Below, in pieces: positions 40,761 to 48,961 of a DNA stretch of 64,000 nucleotides. The stretch comes from Pseudomonas alcaligenes (GTDB taxonomy: Bacteria > Pseudomonadota > Gammaproteobacteria > Pseudomonadales > Pseudomonadaceae): the NCBI RefSeq assembly GCF_014490745.1, contig NZ_LZEU01000001.1, positions 744,001 through 808,000 of the forward strand. The letters run 5' to 3'. The notes below the pieces were generated by a model, which ran no database searches, was not told where the DNA came from, and saw only the letters and a program-made list of their open reading frames with translations. The position numbers and the translations under genes are program-made. Each line of letters opens with the position of its first letter. Position 1 is the stretch's first letter.

Positions 40761-41849
40761 ATGACTCTTTTTCCTCTCGCCTGGGGGCGCGCCTTGGCGC
40801 CCCTGTTGCGCCCGCTGCGCTGGCTGGTGGCCCATGCCTGGCTGCGCGAGTCGGAGATCGACGGCGTGCTGGCCTGGCTGCAGCCGACCTGGCGTCTGAA
40901 CCGGGTATTCGCCCGTGTCGAAGGGCGCGAATGGGTCAGCCAGGACATGCTCGCCTTGCGCCTGCGCTGCAATGGCAACGCTCGGGGCTGGAAGGCCGGC
41001 CAGCATGTGCAGCTGTACCTGGTGCTGGATGGCGTGCGCCACAGCCGCAGCTACAGCCTGACCCGCGTCGGCGCCGGCGGGCGCATCGAGCTGGCGATCC
41101 GCCGCCAGCCGGGCGGACGGTTGTCCAACCGCCTGCTCGATCACCTGGCCGTCGGCAGCGTGCTGGAGCTGGGCGCGGTGGGTGGCGAGCTGCACTGGCC
41201 CGCGCAGGCCGGCGGGGTTGCGCTGCTGGCGGCCGGCAGTGGTATCACGCCGCTGCTCGGTCTGCTGCGCGAAGCGCTGGCGCGCGGCTTCAGCGCGCCG
41301 GTGCGACTGCTGCACTACGTGCGCGAGGCTGGGCAGTGCGCCTTCGTCGGCGAGCTGCGTCAGCTGATGCAGGAGTACCCCAATTTCTCGGTGAGCTGGT
41401 CGCTGACCGGCGTGCAGGCGCCCGCGCAGTTTCCGGTCGGGCGCCTGTGCGCCGAGCATCTGGCCGGTCTGGACGGTTTCAGCCTGCTGGCCTGCGGCTC
41501 GGCCGGTTTCGTCGAGTCGGTGCGCAGCTACTGGGCCGGGCCGTTGCAGATCGAGGCTTTCACTGCCCCGGCGCGCCGCGTCGAGCCCGGCAGCGCGGTG
41601 CAGCTGCAGTTCGTGCGTTCGCGCCAGGCCATGCAGGGCGACAACGCGCACAGCCTGCTGGAGCAGGCCGAGGCCCATGGGCTGCGCCCGGCCCACGGCT
41701 GTCGCCAGGGCATCTGCGCCAGCTGTACCTGCACCCTGCTGGCCGGCACGGTGCGCGACCTGCGCAACGGCGAGCTGTTCGCCGAACCGGGGCAACCCAT
41801 CCGCCTGTGCATCAATGCCCCCCATGGCGATGTGCAGATCGATCTCTGA
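40761..41849 (+). CDS. desC: Flavin/2Fe-2S ferredoxin reductase partner of the desaturase
   Basis: A 362-residue electron-transfer protein. The FAD-binding loop RSYSLTRVG and the NAD(P)H loop LLAAGSGITPLLGLL belong to the ferredoxin-NADP reductase fold. The C-terminal plant-type 2Fe-2S domain has CRQGICASC (C-x4-C-x2-C) and a fourth Cys in LCINAP. It passes electrons from NADPH to the membrane desaturase encoded 33 bases downstream. ATG 40761 is the start; a GTG 7 codons earlier lies inside operator 2. Confidence 0.93.
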   Translation: MTLFPLAWGRALAPLLRPLRWLVAHAWLRESEIDGVLAWLQPTWRLNRVFARVEGREWVSQDMLALRLRCNGNARGWKAGQHVQLYLVLDGVRHSRSYSLTRVGAGGRIELAIRRQPGGRLSNRLLDHLAVGSVLELGAVGGELHWPAQAGGVALLAAGSGITPLLGLLREALARGFSAPVRLLHYVREAGQCAFVGELRQLMQEYPNFSVSWSLTGVQAPAQFPVGRLCAEHLAGLDGFSLLACGSAGFVESVRSYWAGPLQIEAFTAPARRVEPGSAVQLQFVRSRQAMQGDNAHSLLEQAEAHGLRPAHGCRQGICASCTCTLLAGTVRDLRNGELFAEPGQPIRLCINAPHGDVQIDL

Positions 41850-41882
41850 AACCTGTTTCTGAAACTTTTGCAGGATGCCGCC

Positions 41883-42962
41883 ATGCGCCATGATCGCGAA
41901 TTGACCCCAGCCGAGCTCGACGCCTTCGGTGCCGAGCTGGATGCCTTGCGCAAACGCATCCTGGCCGACCTCGGCGAGGTCGATGCGCGCTATATCCGCC
42001 GGGTGCGCAGCGCCGTGCGGCTGTGCTGCTGGAGTGGCCGGGCGCTGCTGATGCTCGGCTGGTTCCCGCCGACCTGGTTGCTCGGCAGCCTGCTGTTGGG
42101 ACTCGGCAAGATCCTCGAGAACATGGAGCTGGGGCACAACGTCATCCATGGCCAGTACGACTGGATGAACGACCCGGAATTCGCCGGACGCACCTATGAA
42201 TGGGACATAGCCGGGCCGGCTGACTTCTGGCGGCACACCCACAACCACGTACACCACACCTGGACCAATGTGCTGGGCATGGACGACGACGTCGGCTATG
42301 GCGTGGTGCGCCTGTTTCCAGAGCAGCGCTGGAAGCCGTTCTACCGCTGGCAGCCGCTGTGGGTGACTCTGCAGGCGTTGCTATTCCAGTACTCGGTGGC
42401 GATCCAGCATCTGCGCCTGGACAAGCTGTACAAGGGCAAGATCAGTCGGGACGAGGTACGCCCGCTGCTGCGCCAGTTCAATGCCAAGGTGTTGCGCCAG
42501 TGGTTCAAGGACTACCTGGTGTTCCCGCTGCTGGCGCTGGCGTTCGGCGCCAATGCCCTGGCCGTGCTGGCGGGCAATGGGCTGGCCAACCTGCTGCGCA
42601 ACCTGTGGACTTTCACCGTGATCTTCTGCGGCCACTTCACCGAGCAGGCAGCAGTGTTCGCCAAGGAGTCGGTGGCCGGCGAGAGCCGTGGCCACTGGTA
42701 CCTGCGCCAGCTGCGCGGGTCGAGCAACCTGTCAGGCGGCAAGTTGCTGCACATCCTGACCGGCAATCTCAGCCACCAGATCGAGCATCACCTGTTCCCC
42801 GATCTGCCGGCCCGGCGCTATGCCGCGCTGGCCGTCGAGGTGCAGGAGATCGCCGCGCGCTATGGCCAGGTCTACAACTGCGGGCGACTCTCGGCGCAGT
42901 TCGCCACGGTGCTGAAGCGCATCTGGATCTACCGCCTGCCGCCGGCGCCCAGCGTGGGCTGA
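41883..42962 (+). CDS. desB: Membrane acyl-CoA desaturase
   Basis: A 359-residue di-iron desaturase. The three histidine boxes are HNVIH (85-89), HTHNHVHH (118-125) and HQIEHH (298-303); hydrophobic helices lie around 53-75 and 205-250. The third box with leading Gln and the following LFPDLPARRY fit the group of P. aeruginosa DesB, which introduces a double bond into exogenous saturated acyl chains. ATG 41883 has GCAGGA upstream. Co-transcribed with desC and ended by the hairpin 10 bases downstream. Confidence 0.93.
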   Translation: MRHDRELTPAELDAFGAELDALRKRILADLGEVDARYIRRVRSAVRLCCWSGRALLMLGWFPPTWLLGSLLLGLGKILENMELGHNVIHGQYDWMNDPEFAGRTYEWDIAGPADFWRHTHNHVHHTWTNVLGMDDDVGYGVVRLFPEQRWKPFYRWQPLWVTLQALLFQYSVAIQHLRLDKLYKGKISRDEVRPLLRQFNAKVLRQWFKDYLVFPLLALAFGANALAVLAGNGLANLLRNLWTFTVIFCGHFTEQAAVFAKESVAGESRGHWYLRQLRGSSNLSGGKLLHILTGNLSHQIEHHLFPDLPARRYAALAVEVQEIAARYGQVYNCGRLSAQFATVLKRIWIYRLPPAPSVG

Positions 42963-42971
42963 AGACGTAAA

Positions 42972-42997
42972 AAAGCCCGGCCGGTGCCGGGCTTTTG
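42972..42997. terminator. Bidirectional intrinsic terminator
   Basis: AAAAGCCCGGC and GCCGGGCTTTT form a perfect 11-bp stem with a CGGT loop, flanked by A-run and T-run. It serves desB on the plus strand and the repeat-protein gene on the minus strand. Confidence 0.92.
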
Positions 42998-43014
42998 ATT
43001 GGTTTGCGTCTGGC

Positions 43015-43608
43015 TTATGCCGCAGTAGAGCCGCCAGTGCGCTCGTAACCGCTTTCGGCGACGGTGGAGCCGCCAGTGCGCTCGTAACCGCTTTCAGCGA
43101 CGGTGGAGCCGCCAGTGCGCTCGTAACCACTTTCAGCGACGGTGGAACCGCCAGTGCGCTCGTAACCGCTTTCGGCCACGGTGGAACCGCCAGTGCGCTC
43201 GTAACCGCTTTCAGCGACGGTGGAGCCGCCAGTGCGCTCGTAACCACTTTCAGCGACGGTGGAACCGCCAGTGCGCTCGTAACCGCTTTCGGCCACGGTG
43301 GAACCGCCAGTGCGCTCGTAGCCGCTTTCAGCGACGGTGGAGCCGCCAGTGCGCTCGTAGCCGCTTTCGGCCACGGTGGAGCCGCCAGTGCGCTCGTAAC
43401 CGCTTTCGGCGACGGTGGAACCGCCAGTACGCTCGTAACCGCTTTCGGCCACGGTGGAGCCGCCGGTGCGCTCGTAGCCGCTTTCATTGACGGTGGCATG
43501 GCTGGCTGGCTTCAGTTCGATCAGCGGCGGCTGGTCTTTGCCCGGCAGGGCGAAGGCGCTGGTGGTCAGGGTGGCCAGGATCAGGCTGGCGAAGATGTGC
43601 TTGTTCAT
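43015..43608 (-). CDS. Secreted protein of twelve 13-residue tandem repeats
   Basis: A 197-residue protein. Residues 1-20 are a signal peptide (SLILATLTTSAFA). A short linker, LPGKDQPPLIELKPASHATVN (21-41), follows. Residues 42-197 are twelve exact-length repeats of ESGYERTGGSTVA, the last ending STAA. The repeats are Gly/Ser/Thr-rich with one Tyr and one Arg each and no Cys. The mature chain should be unstructured and soluble. GAGGAG lies 7 bases before ATG 43606-43608, so it looks expressed. I do not recognise a family; some Pseudomonas secreted proteins have comparable short repeats. Function unknown. Confidence 0.85.
   Translation of the reverse strand: MNKHIFASLILATLTTSAFALPGKDQPPLIELKPASHATVNESGYERTGGSTVAESGYERTGGSTVAESGYERTGGSTVAESGYERTGGSTVAESGYERTGGSTVAESGYERTGGSTVAESGYERTGGSTVAESGYERTGGSTVAESGYERTGGSTVAESGYERTGGSTVAESGYERTGGSTVAESGYERTGGSTAA
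43018..43485 (-). repeat. 39-bp tandem repeat array (12 units) within the coding sequence
   Basis: Twelve in-frame units of 39 bases, differing almost only at synonymous positions. Units 3-5 (43096-43212) and 6-8 (43213-43329) are two 117-base blocks that I can distinguish at only one position, showing a recent higher-order duplication. Such arrays change length by slippage or unequal exchange. Confidence 0.95.
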
Positions 43609-43760
43609 CTTGGGCTCCTCGTGGGGGCGTAAGTGAGTACGGAGCCCATCTTACGGATCGCGCCAAGATTAAGAATTTGACCCTTCTGATAGTAACCATC
43701 GATGCCAGTAATACGGGCTGAAAGCCATATGGCTACTGGCTTGGTTGATTGTCTGCTCGG

Positions 43761-44498
43761 TCAGCTTTGCAGCTTGCTGGGGGTGAACAGACAGGTCAGG
43801 TAGCGGTTGCTGAAGCCGTAGCGCAGCATCGCGGCGAGGCGGGCGAACAGGTACAGCGGGTGCTGCCGATAGTACAGCAGCACGGCATTGCCGACACCTT
43901 CGGAGCGGTGCTGCTTGGCCTTGTCCGGGCGCCGCGAGAACAGGCCCTTGAACTGCCACCACTGGATCTGTTCCAGGTGCTGCTGCGCCTGCAGGCCATG
44001 CTGGCCGAACAGGGCAAGGAACGAGCGCCGGCTGAAATCGTGCAGGTGGTGCGGGTTACCGTCCAGGGTCGGGGTAATCGGCACCGAGGCGATCACCCGA
44101 CCGCCGCTGCCCAGCAGGCGCGCGTAGTTGGCGATCAGCTGCTGCGGGCGCGGCAGGTGCTCGATGGTTTCCAGGCTGACGATGCTGTCGAACGGCGTGC
44201 TGTCGGCGAACTGCTCTGCATCGGCGCAGACATAGCGCAGGTTGGGCAGCTGGTAGTGCTGCTGGGCGTAGGTGATGGCGGCCGGGTCGATGTCGACGCC
44301 GGTGACCAGCTTGTCCGGGTGGCGCTCGGCCAACAGCGCAGTGCCGTAGCCGCAGCCGCAGGCCATGTCGAGCACCCGTGGGCCATGCAGGTGGACGGCG
44401 GCGAACTCGTAGCGCTCGAGATGAATGCGCAGGGTGTGCTGGTCATCCTGGCTGTGCGGGTCGAAATCCTTGGGGTAGATCCGCTCGATGCTGTGCAT
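43761..44498 (-). CDS. Class I SAM-dependent methyltransferase
   Basis: A 245-residue methyltransferase. Motif I is VLDMACGCGYGTALLAE, the acidic end of strand 2 is GVDIDPAAI, and ADAEQF and FDSIVSLETIEHLPRP are motifs II-III. The C-terminal third is basic and aromatic (WWQFKGLFSRRPDKAK...YLFARLAAMLRYGF), perhaps for membrane or lipid-linked substrates. It lies 30 bases downstream of the YbhN-like gene, so a shared envelope-lipid or glycan role is possible, as inference. Confidence 0.88.
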   Translation of the reverse strand: MHSIERIYPKDFDPHSQDDQHTLRIHLERYEFAAVHLHGPRVLDMACGCGYGTALLAERHPDKLVTGVDIDPAAITYAQQHYQLPNLRYVCADAEQFADSTPFDSIVSLETIEHLPRPQQLIANYARLLGSGGRVIASVPITPTLDGNPHHLHDFSRRSFLALFGQHGLQAQQHLEQIQWWQFKGLFSRRPDKAKQHRSEGVGNAVLLYYRQHPLYLFARLAAMLRYGFSNRYLTCLFTPSKLQS

Positions 44499-44528
44499 AC
44501 CACAACCCTGTGGTGAAAGGAGATTGGC

Positions 44529-45467
44529 TCAGTCGCCGCGTCGGCGCCTGGCCCATTGTGTCCATTCGAAGCCCAGTACCACCAGCAGGGACAGGGCGAA
44601 CGGCAGCAGCAGGTAGAACACCCGGAACACGATCAGCGCCGCCAGCACATCGGCGGTGGGCAGTTCCGGCATGGCGGCGAGGAAGCTCACTTCCAGTACG
44701 CCGAGGCCGCCTGGGGCATGGGACAGCAGCGCCAGGGAGAAGGAGACGAGGAACACCCCGAGCACCACCAGATAACCCGGATTGCTCTCCACCGGCAGGG
44801 CGAAATAGATGATCGCCGCGGCGCAGGCCAGCTCCAGCGGGCCGGCCAGCAACTGGCGGGCAACTATGCCCAGGCGTGGGTATTCGACATGCAGCTTGCC
44901 CCACTTCCATGGCTTGAACTGGCGCCAGGAGCCGAGCACATAGAGTGCCACCAGGCCCAGCATCAACAGGCCGAGGGCCACCGACAGCCAGGGGCTGACA
45001 TTGGCCACGCGCTCGATCAGTTGCGGTTGCGAGACCAGCACCGTGCCGCCGCAGAGCAACGCGCCGAGGGCGAAGGTGAAGGAGCAGAAGAAGATCAGCA
45101 GGCCGATTTCAGGTGGCGCCAGGCCCTTGCTGGAATAGGCCCGGTAGCGCACCACGGCGCCGGAGAACACCGAGGCGCCGATGTTGTGGGCCAGCGCATA
45201 GGTGGTGAAGGAACAGAGGGTGATGAACCACCAGGAGATCTTTTTGCCCAGGTGGGCGATGGCGATACGGTCGTACCAGGCCAGGGCGAAGTAGGCACCG
45301 GCGGTGGCGCCTGCGGCCATCAGCCAGTTGTGCGCGCGAATGGCATGCAGGCTGTGCGACAGCTCGTTCAGGGAGATGGTGCGAATCTCCTTGTAGAGCA
45401 GGTAGCAGGAGAGCACGACGGCGAGCAAACCGATCAGGGTCCAGATCCAGTCGCTCCTTTTCATCAT
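44529..45467 (-). CDS. YbhN/UPF0104-type membrane protein (lysylphosphatidylglycerol synthase TM-region family)
   Basis: A 312-residue protein with about eight membrane helices. LAHNIGASVFSGAVVRYRAYSSKGLAPPEIG and LLSHAPGGLGVLEVSFLAAMPEL are the two signatures of the flippase-like region of MprF and its stand-alone relatives. It probably flips or transports a lipid in the inner membrane. ATG 45465-45467 is chosen because GAGGAG lies 9 bases upstream; a second ATG follows directly. The methyltransferase gene comes next. Confidence 0.88.
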   Translation of the reverse strand: MMKRSDWIWTLIGLLAVVLSCYLLYKEIRTISLNELSHSLHAIRAHNWLMAAGATAGAYFALAWYDRIAIAHLGKKISWWFITLCSFTTYALAHNIGASVFSGAVVRYRAYSSKGLAPPEIGLLIFFCSFTFALGALLCGGTVLVSQPQLIERVANVSPWLSVALGLLMLGLVALYVLGSWRQFKPWKWGKLHVEYPRLGIVARQLLAGPLELACAAAIIYFALPVESNPGYLVVLGVFLVSFSLALLSHAPGGLGVLEVSFLAAMPELPTADVLAALIVFRVFYLLLPFALSLLVVLGFEWTQWARRRRGD

Positions 45468-45668
45468 CCGCGGTGGCTCCTCGAACCCTTTTCGCCGCTC
45501 TGCTGGCGGCACGTGCAACTGAAAAAACAATAGGTGCGCTCACCGAAAATGGCGTGAAAACCGGCAGAACGGGGCGCAAATCGCGGTGCAGTATCACGGA
45601 CGCGGCGGCGCGGCTCAAGTCGTTCGCCTCTCAGGACGTAACCGACTGTTTCCGCAAACGCGCTGCGC

Positions 45669-45688
45669 CCAGGCCCGCCGGGGCCTGG
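45669..45688 (-). terminator. Short GC hairpin after the FdhF-like gene
   Basis: CCAGGCCC and GGGCCTGG pair perfectly around GCCG, 7 bases past the stop of the minus-strand gene. No T-run follows on that strand, so termination would be inefficient or Rho-dependent. Confidence 0.35.
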
Positions 45689-45694
45689 CGCGAT

Positions 45695-47995
45695 TCAGAG
45701 GATGCGCTGTTCGGTCGCAGCCGCCTGCAGGCGAATGGCGATGAACTTCGAGGTGGGGGTGTGGCTGCCAACCCCGTAGCTGTCCAGCGGCACCAGCGGG
45801 TTGGTTTCAGGATAGTAGGCGGCGGCCTGCCCGGCCGGAGTGTCGTAGGCCAGCAGGGTAAAGCCGTGCACCTTGCGCTCGATGCCGTCGTCCCACAGGG
45901 ACAGCACATCGACCTTCTGTCCGGGGACGAAACCCAGGCGCTGGATGTCCTGCGGGTTGACGAACAGCACTTCGCGCATGCCGCGCACGCCGCGGTAACG
46001 GTCGTCGAGGCCGTACAGGGTGGTGTTGTACTGGTCGTGGGAGCGCAGGGTCTGCAGCACCAGGTGCGGTGCTTCGGCCTGGCTGCGCACTTCGGCGGGG
46101 AGCAGGTGCTCGGGCAGCGGGTGAGCCAGGAAGCGTGCCTTGCCGCCCTCGGTGTTCCAGCGCCGGCTGGCGGCGGCATTGCCCAGGTAGAAGCCGCCGG
46201 GCTGGGCGAGGCGGGCGTTGAAGTCGGCGAAGCCGGGAATGCAGTCGGCGATCAGCTCGCGGATGCGCGCGTAGTCCTCGGCCAGGTGCAGCCAGTCCAC
46301 CGGGCGGGTACCGAGCAGGGCGTTGGCGATGCCGGCGATGATCGCCGGCTCCGAGCGCATCTCCCGCGACAGCGGTGCCAGTTGGCCCTTGGAGGCGTGC
46401 ACCATGCTGAACGAGTCCTCCACCGTCACCGCCTGCGGGCCGCCGGCCTGCAGGTCGAGGTCGGTACGCCCCAGGCACGGCAGGATCAGCGCCTGCTTGC
46501 CGTGCATCAGGTGGCTGCGGTTGAGCTTGGTGCTGATCTGCACGGTCAGCGCGCATTGCTGCAGGGCGGCGTGGGTGCGCGGGCTGTCCGGAGTGGCCTG
46601 GGCGAAGTTGCCGCCGAGACCGATGAATACCTTGCTGCGGCCCTCCAGCATGGCGTTGATCGCTTCCACCGTGTTGTGCCCCTGGGCGCGCGGCACCGGG
46701 AAGTCGAAGCGGCGCTGCAGGGCGTCGAGGAAGAACGCCGGTGGGCGCTCGTTGATGCCCATGGTGCGGTCGCCCTGCACGTTGCTGTGGCCACGTACCG
46801 GGCACAGGCCGGCGCCGGGCTTGCCGATATTGCCGCGCAGCAGCATGAGGTTGGCGATTTCCTGGATGGTCGCCACCGAATGACGGTGCTGGGTTATGCC
46901 CATGGCCCAGCAGGCGATTACCCGCTCGGCGCGGACATACAGGCGCGCAGCCTGCTCGATCTCGCTGCGGGCCAGGCCCGACTGGGTCTCGATCTGCGCC
47001 CAGTCGCTGGCCTCCACGGCCGCCAGCCAGTCGCTCAGGCCGGCGGTGTGTTCATCGATAAAGCGCTGGTCGAACACGCTGCCCGGCCGTTCGCGCTCCC
47101 ATTGCAGCAGGTACTTGGCCATGCCGCGCACCACGGCCATGTCGCCGCCCAGGTGCGGGCGGAAGTAGGCGCTGCTGGTCGGTTGCGAGCCGTTGCCGAG
47201 CATTTCCAGTGGGTGTTGCGGGTGCTGGAAGCGCTCCAGGCCGCGCTCCTTGAGCGGGTTGAAGCAGACCACGCTGGCGCCGCGCTGCACCGCCTCGCGC
47301 AGCGGTTCGAGCATGCGCGGGTGGTTGGTGCCGGGGTTCTGGCCAAACACCAGGATGGCGTCGGCATGCTCGAAGTCGGCGAAGGTCACCGTGCCCTTGC
47401 CGACCCCGACGCTCTGGCCGAGGGCCACGCCGCTGGCCTCGTGGCACATGTTCGAGCAGTCGGGGAAGTTGTTGGTGCCGTAGGCGCGCACCATCAGCTG
47501 ATAGAGGAAGGCTGCTTCGTTGCTGGCCCGCCCGGAGGTGTAGAACTCGGCCTCATGCGGGCTGGCCAGGCGCTGCAGCTCGCTGGCGATCAGGGCGAAG
47601 GCGCTGTCCCAGTCGATCGGCAGGTAGCGGTCGCTGGCCGCGTCGTAGCGCAGCGGTTCGATCAGCCGGCCCTGGTGCTCCAGCCAGTAGTCGCTCTGTT
47701 CGCGCAGCTGGGCGACGCTGTAGCGGGCGAAGAAGGCGCGGCCGATGCCGCGCTTGGTGGCTTCCCAGTTGACCGCCTTGGCGCCGTTCTCGCAGAACTT
47801 CACCAGGTGGCTGTCGGGCGAGTCGCCCCAGGCGCAGCCGGGGCAGTCGAAGCCGTCGTCCTGGTTGGTCTTGAGCAGGGCGCGCAGGTTCTTGATCGGT
47901 TGCTTACTGTCCAGCCAGTGCTGGGTCACGCTGCGCAGCGCGCCCCAGCCGGCGGCCGGGCCGGAGTAGGGCTGGTAACGGGGCTGGGCGCTCAT
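45695..47995 (-). CDS. FdhF/YdeP-family molybdopterin oxidoreductase
   Basis: A 766-residue cytoplasmic enzyme of the formate-dehydrogenase-alpha-like YdeP group. The N-terminal cysteines are CPGC (51-54) and one in KFCENG; SNMCHEASG carries the probable molybdenum-ligand Cys. VFGQNPGTNHPRM, GNIGKPGAGLCPVRGHSNVQGDRT and the C-terminal SHDQYNTTLYG are molybdopterin-binding regions. No in-frame TGA suggests selenocysteine. GAGGAG precedes ATG 47993-47995, which overlaps the fdhD stop. The physiological substrate of this group is uncertain, though FdhD pairing supports formate dehydrogenase-like maturation. Confidence 0.9.
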   Translation of the reverse strand: MSAQPRYQPYSGPAAGWGALRSVTQHWLDSKQPIKNLRALLKTNQDDGFDCPGCAWGDSPDSHLVKFCENGAKAVNWEATKRGIGRAFFARYSVAQLREQSDYWLEHQGRLIEPLRYDAASDRYLPIDWDSAFALIASELQRLASPHEAEFYTSGRASNEAAFLYQLMVRAYGTNNFPDCSNMCHEASGVALGQSVGVGKGTVTFADFEHADAILVFGQNPGTNHPRMLEPLREAVQRGASVVCFNPLKERGLERFQHPQHPLEMLGNGSQPTSSAYFRPHLGGDMAVVRGMAKYLLQWERERPGSVFDQRFIDEHTAGLSDWLAAVEASDWAQIETQSGLARSEIEQAARLYVRAERVIACWAMGITQHRHSVATIQEIANLMLLRGNIGKPGAGLCPVRGHSNVQGDRTMGINERPPAFFLDALQRRFDFPVPRAQGHNTVEAINAMLEGRSKVFIGLGGNFAQATPDSPRTHAALQQCALTVQISTKLNRSHLMHGKQALILPCLGRTDLDLQAGGPQAVTVEDSFSMVHASKGQLAPLSREMRSEPAIIAGIANALLGTRPVDWLHLAEDYARIRELIADCIPGFADFNARLAQPGGFYLGNAAASRRWNTEGGKARFLAHPLPEHLLPAEVRSQAEAPHLVLQTLRSHDQYNTTLYGLDDRYRGVRGMREVLFVNPQDIQRLGFVPGQKVDVLSLWDDGIERKVHGFTLLAYDTPAGQAAAYYPETNPLVPLDSYGVGSHTPTSKFIAIRLQAAATEQRIL

Positions 47996-48825
47996 GCTCG
48001 GGACTCCTCGCTGCACGGTGCCGGGCTGTAGACCCGTGGCGCGTGCTGGTGGGGCAGGTGGATCAGGTTGAGGTGGTGGTGGCGGGCCCAGTCCACGGTC
48101 AGCGCGGTCGGCGCGGACAGGCTGACCAGGCTGCCGATGCCGGCGCGTACCGCCTTGTGCAGCAGCTCCAGGCTGCAGCGGCTGGTGACCACGGCGAAGC
48201 CGGCGCGGCCATCCAGGCCTTCGTCCTGCAGGGCACCGATCAGCTTGTCGAGGGCGTTGTGGCGGCCGATGTCTTCGCGGCACAGGCGGATGCTGCCCTG
48301 CTCATCGACAAACAGCGCGGCGTGCAGGGCGCCGCTGCTGCGCGCCTGCAGCTGGGCCTCGGCAATGCGCGGGCGCAGCTGCTGCAGGTGGGCGGCGGGC
48401 GGCAGCGGGGTGGGCGGCAGTGGGGTGAGCTGCGGCAGGGCCTGCTCCAGCGCCTCCACGCCGCACAGGCCACAACCGCTGGCCCCGGCCAGCTGGCGGC
48501 GCTGGCGCTTGAGGGCCCAGAAGGCGCGGCTGCTGATGCGCACCTCGGCCTGGCGGGCTTCGCCGAGGCCTTTCAACTGGATGTCATAGATATCGTCGAT
48601 GGATTCGACCAGGCCGGCACTCAGGCTGAAGCCGCGGACGAAGTCTTCCAGATCGCCGGGGCTGACCATCATCACCGCATGGCTCAGCCCGTTGTAGCTG
48701 ATCGCCAGGGCGCACTCCGCAGCCAGAGCGGCTTGCGCGCAGCTGCTCGGGCTGCCCAGTTCGGCGTAGGCATAGCCGGCGGCGACGGCGCTGATGCGGC
48801 TATGAGTGATGGCGCTTGCAGGCAT
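47992..48825 (-). CDS. fdhD: Formate dehydrogenase sulfurtransferase FdhD
   Basis: A 277-residue protein that moves sulfur from IscS to the molybdenum cofactor of formate dehydrogenases. The active C-x2-C is Cys118-Cys121 (SGCGLCG), and CREDIGRHNALDKLIG and VVTSRCSLELLHKAV are family motifs. GGGAGG lies upstream of ATG 48823-48825. The stop overlaps the next gene's ATG by four bases (ATGA), so it is coupled to the FdhF-like enzyme it should activate. Confidence 0.95.
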   Translation of the reverse strand: MPASAITHSRISAVAAGYAYAELGSPSSCAQAALAAECALAISYNGLSHAVMMVSPGDLEDFVRGFSLSAGLVESIDDIYDIQLKGLGEARQAEVRISSRAFWALKRQRRQLAGASGCGLCGVEALEQALPQLTPLPPTPLPPAAHLQQLRPRIAEAQLQARSSGALHAALFVDEQGSIRLCREDIGRHNALDKLIGALQDEGLDGRAGFAVVTSRCSLELLHKAVRAGIGSLVSLSAPTALTVDWARHHHLNLIHLPHQHAPRVYSPAPCSEESRA

Positions 48826-48896
48826 GATGCGGGCCTCCCGGGAGCAATTGGCTCAGCCTAGGCCTGTGGCGTAGGGGCGTCTAATCGCTGTTGCCG

Positions 48897-48919
48897 ATAG
48901 ATTGATCGAGCCAATCTAT
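48897..48919. promoter_or_regulatory. LysR-type operator palindrome upstream of fdhD
   Basis: ATAGATTG (48897-48904) and CAATCTAT (48912-48919) are perfect inverted half-sites separated by 7 bases. The outer ATAG...CTAT is typical of LysR-family targets. It lies 72 bases before the fdhD start and 43 bases past the LysR stop, so the LysR protein probably activates fdhD-fdhF. Confidence 0.65.
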
Positions 48920-48961
48920 GATGTCCGCGGTCGAGCGCTGGCGCTCTGGCGAATGCGCTGT

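Noticed and set aside
43018..43485. Regular 39-bp repeats as a possible CRISPR array
   Set aside because: The repeats are directly adjacent without spacers, in frame and coding; no cas genes are present.
45695..47995. Selenocysteine in the FdhF-like enzyme
   Set aside because: The frame has no internal TGA; the metal-ligand position is encoded as Cys (SNMCHEASG).
45473..48031. Plus-strand open frame of about 850 codons opposite the FdhF-like gene
   Set aside because: Shadow of a conserved molybdoenzyme; no recognisable domain and no start signal.
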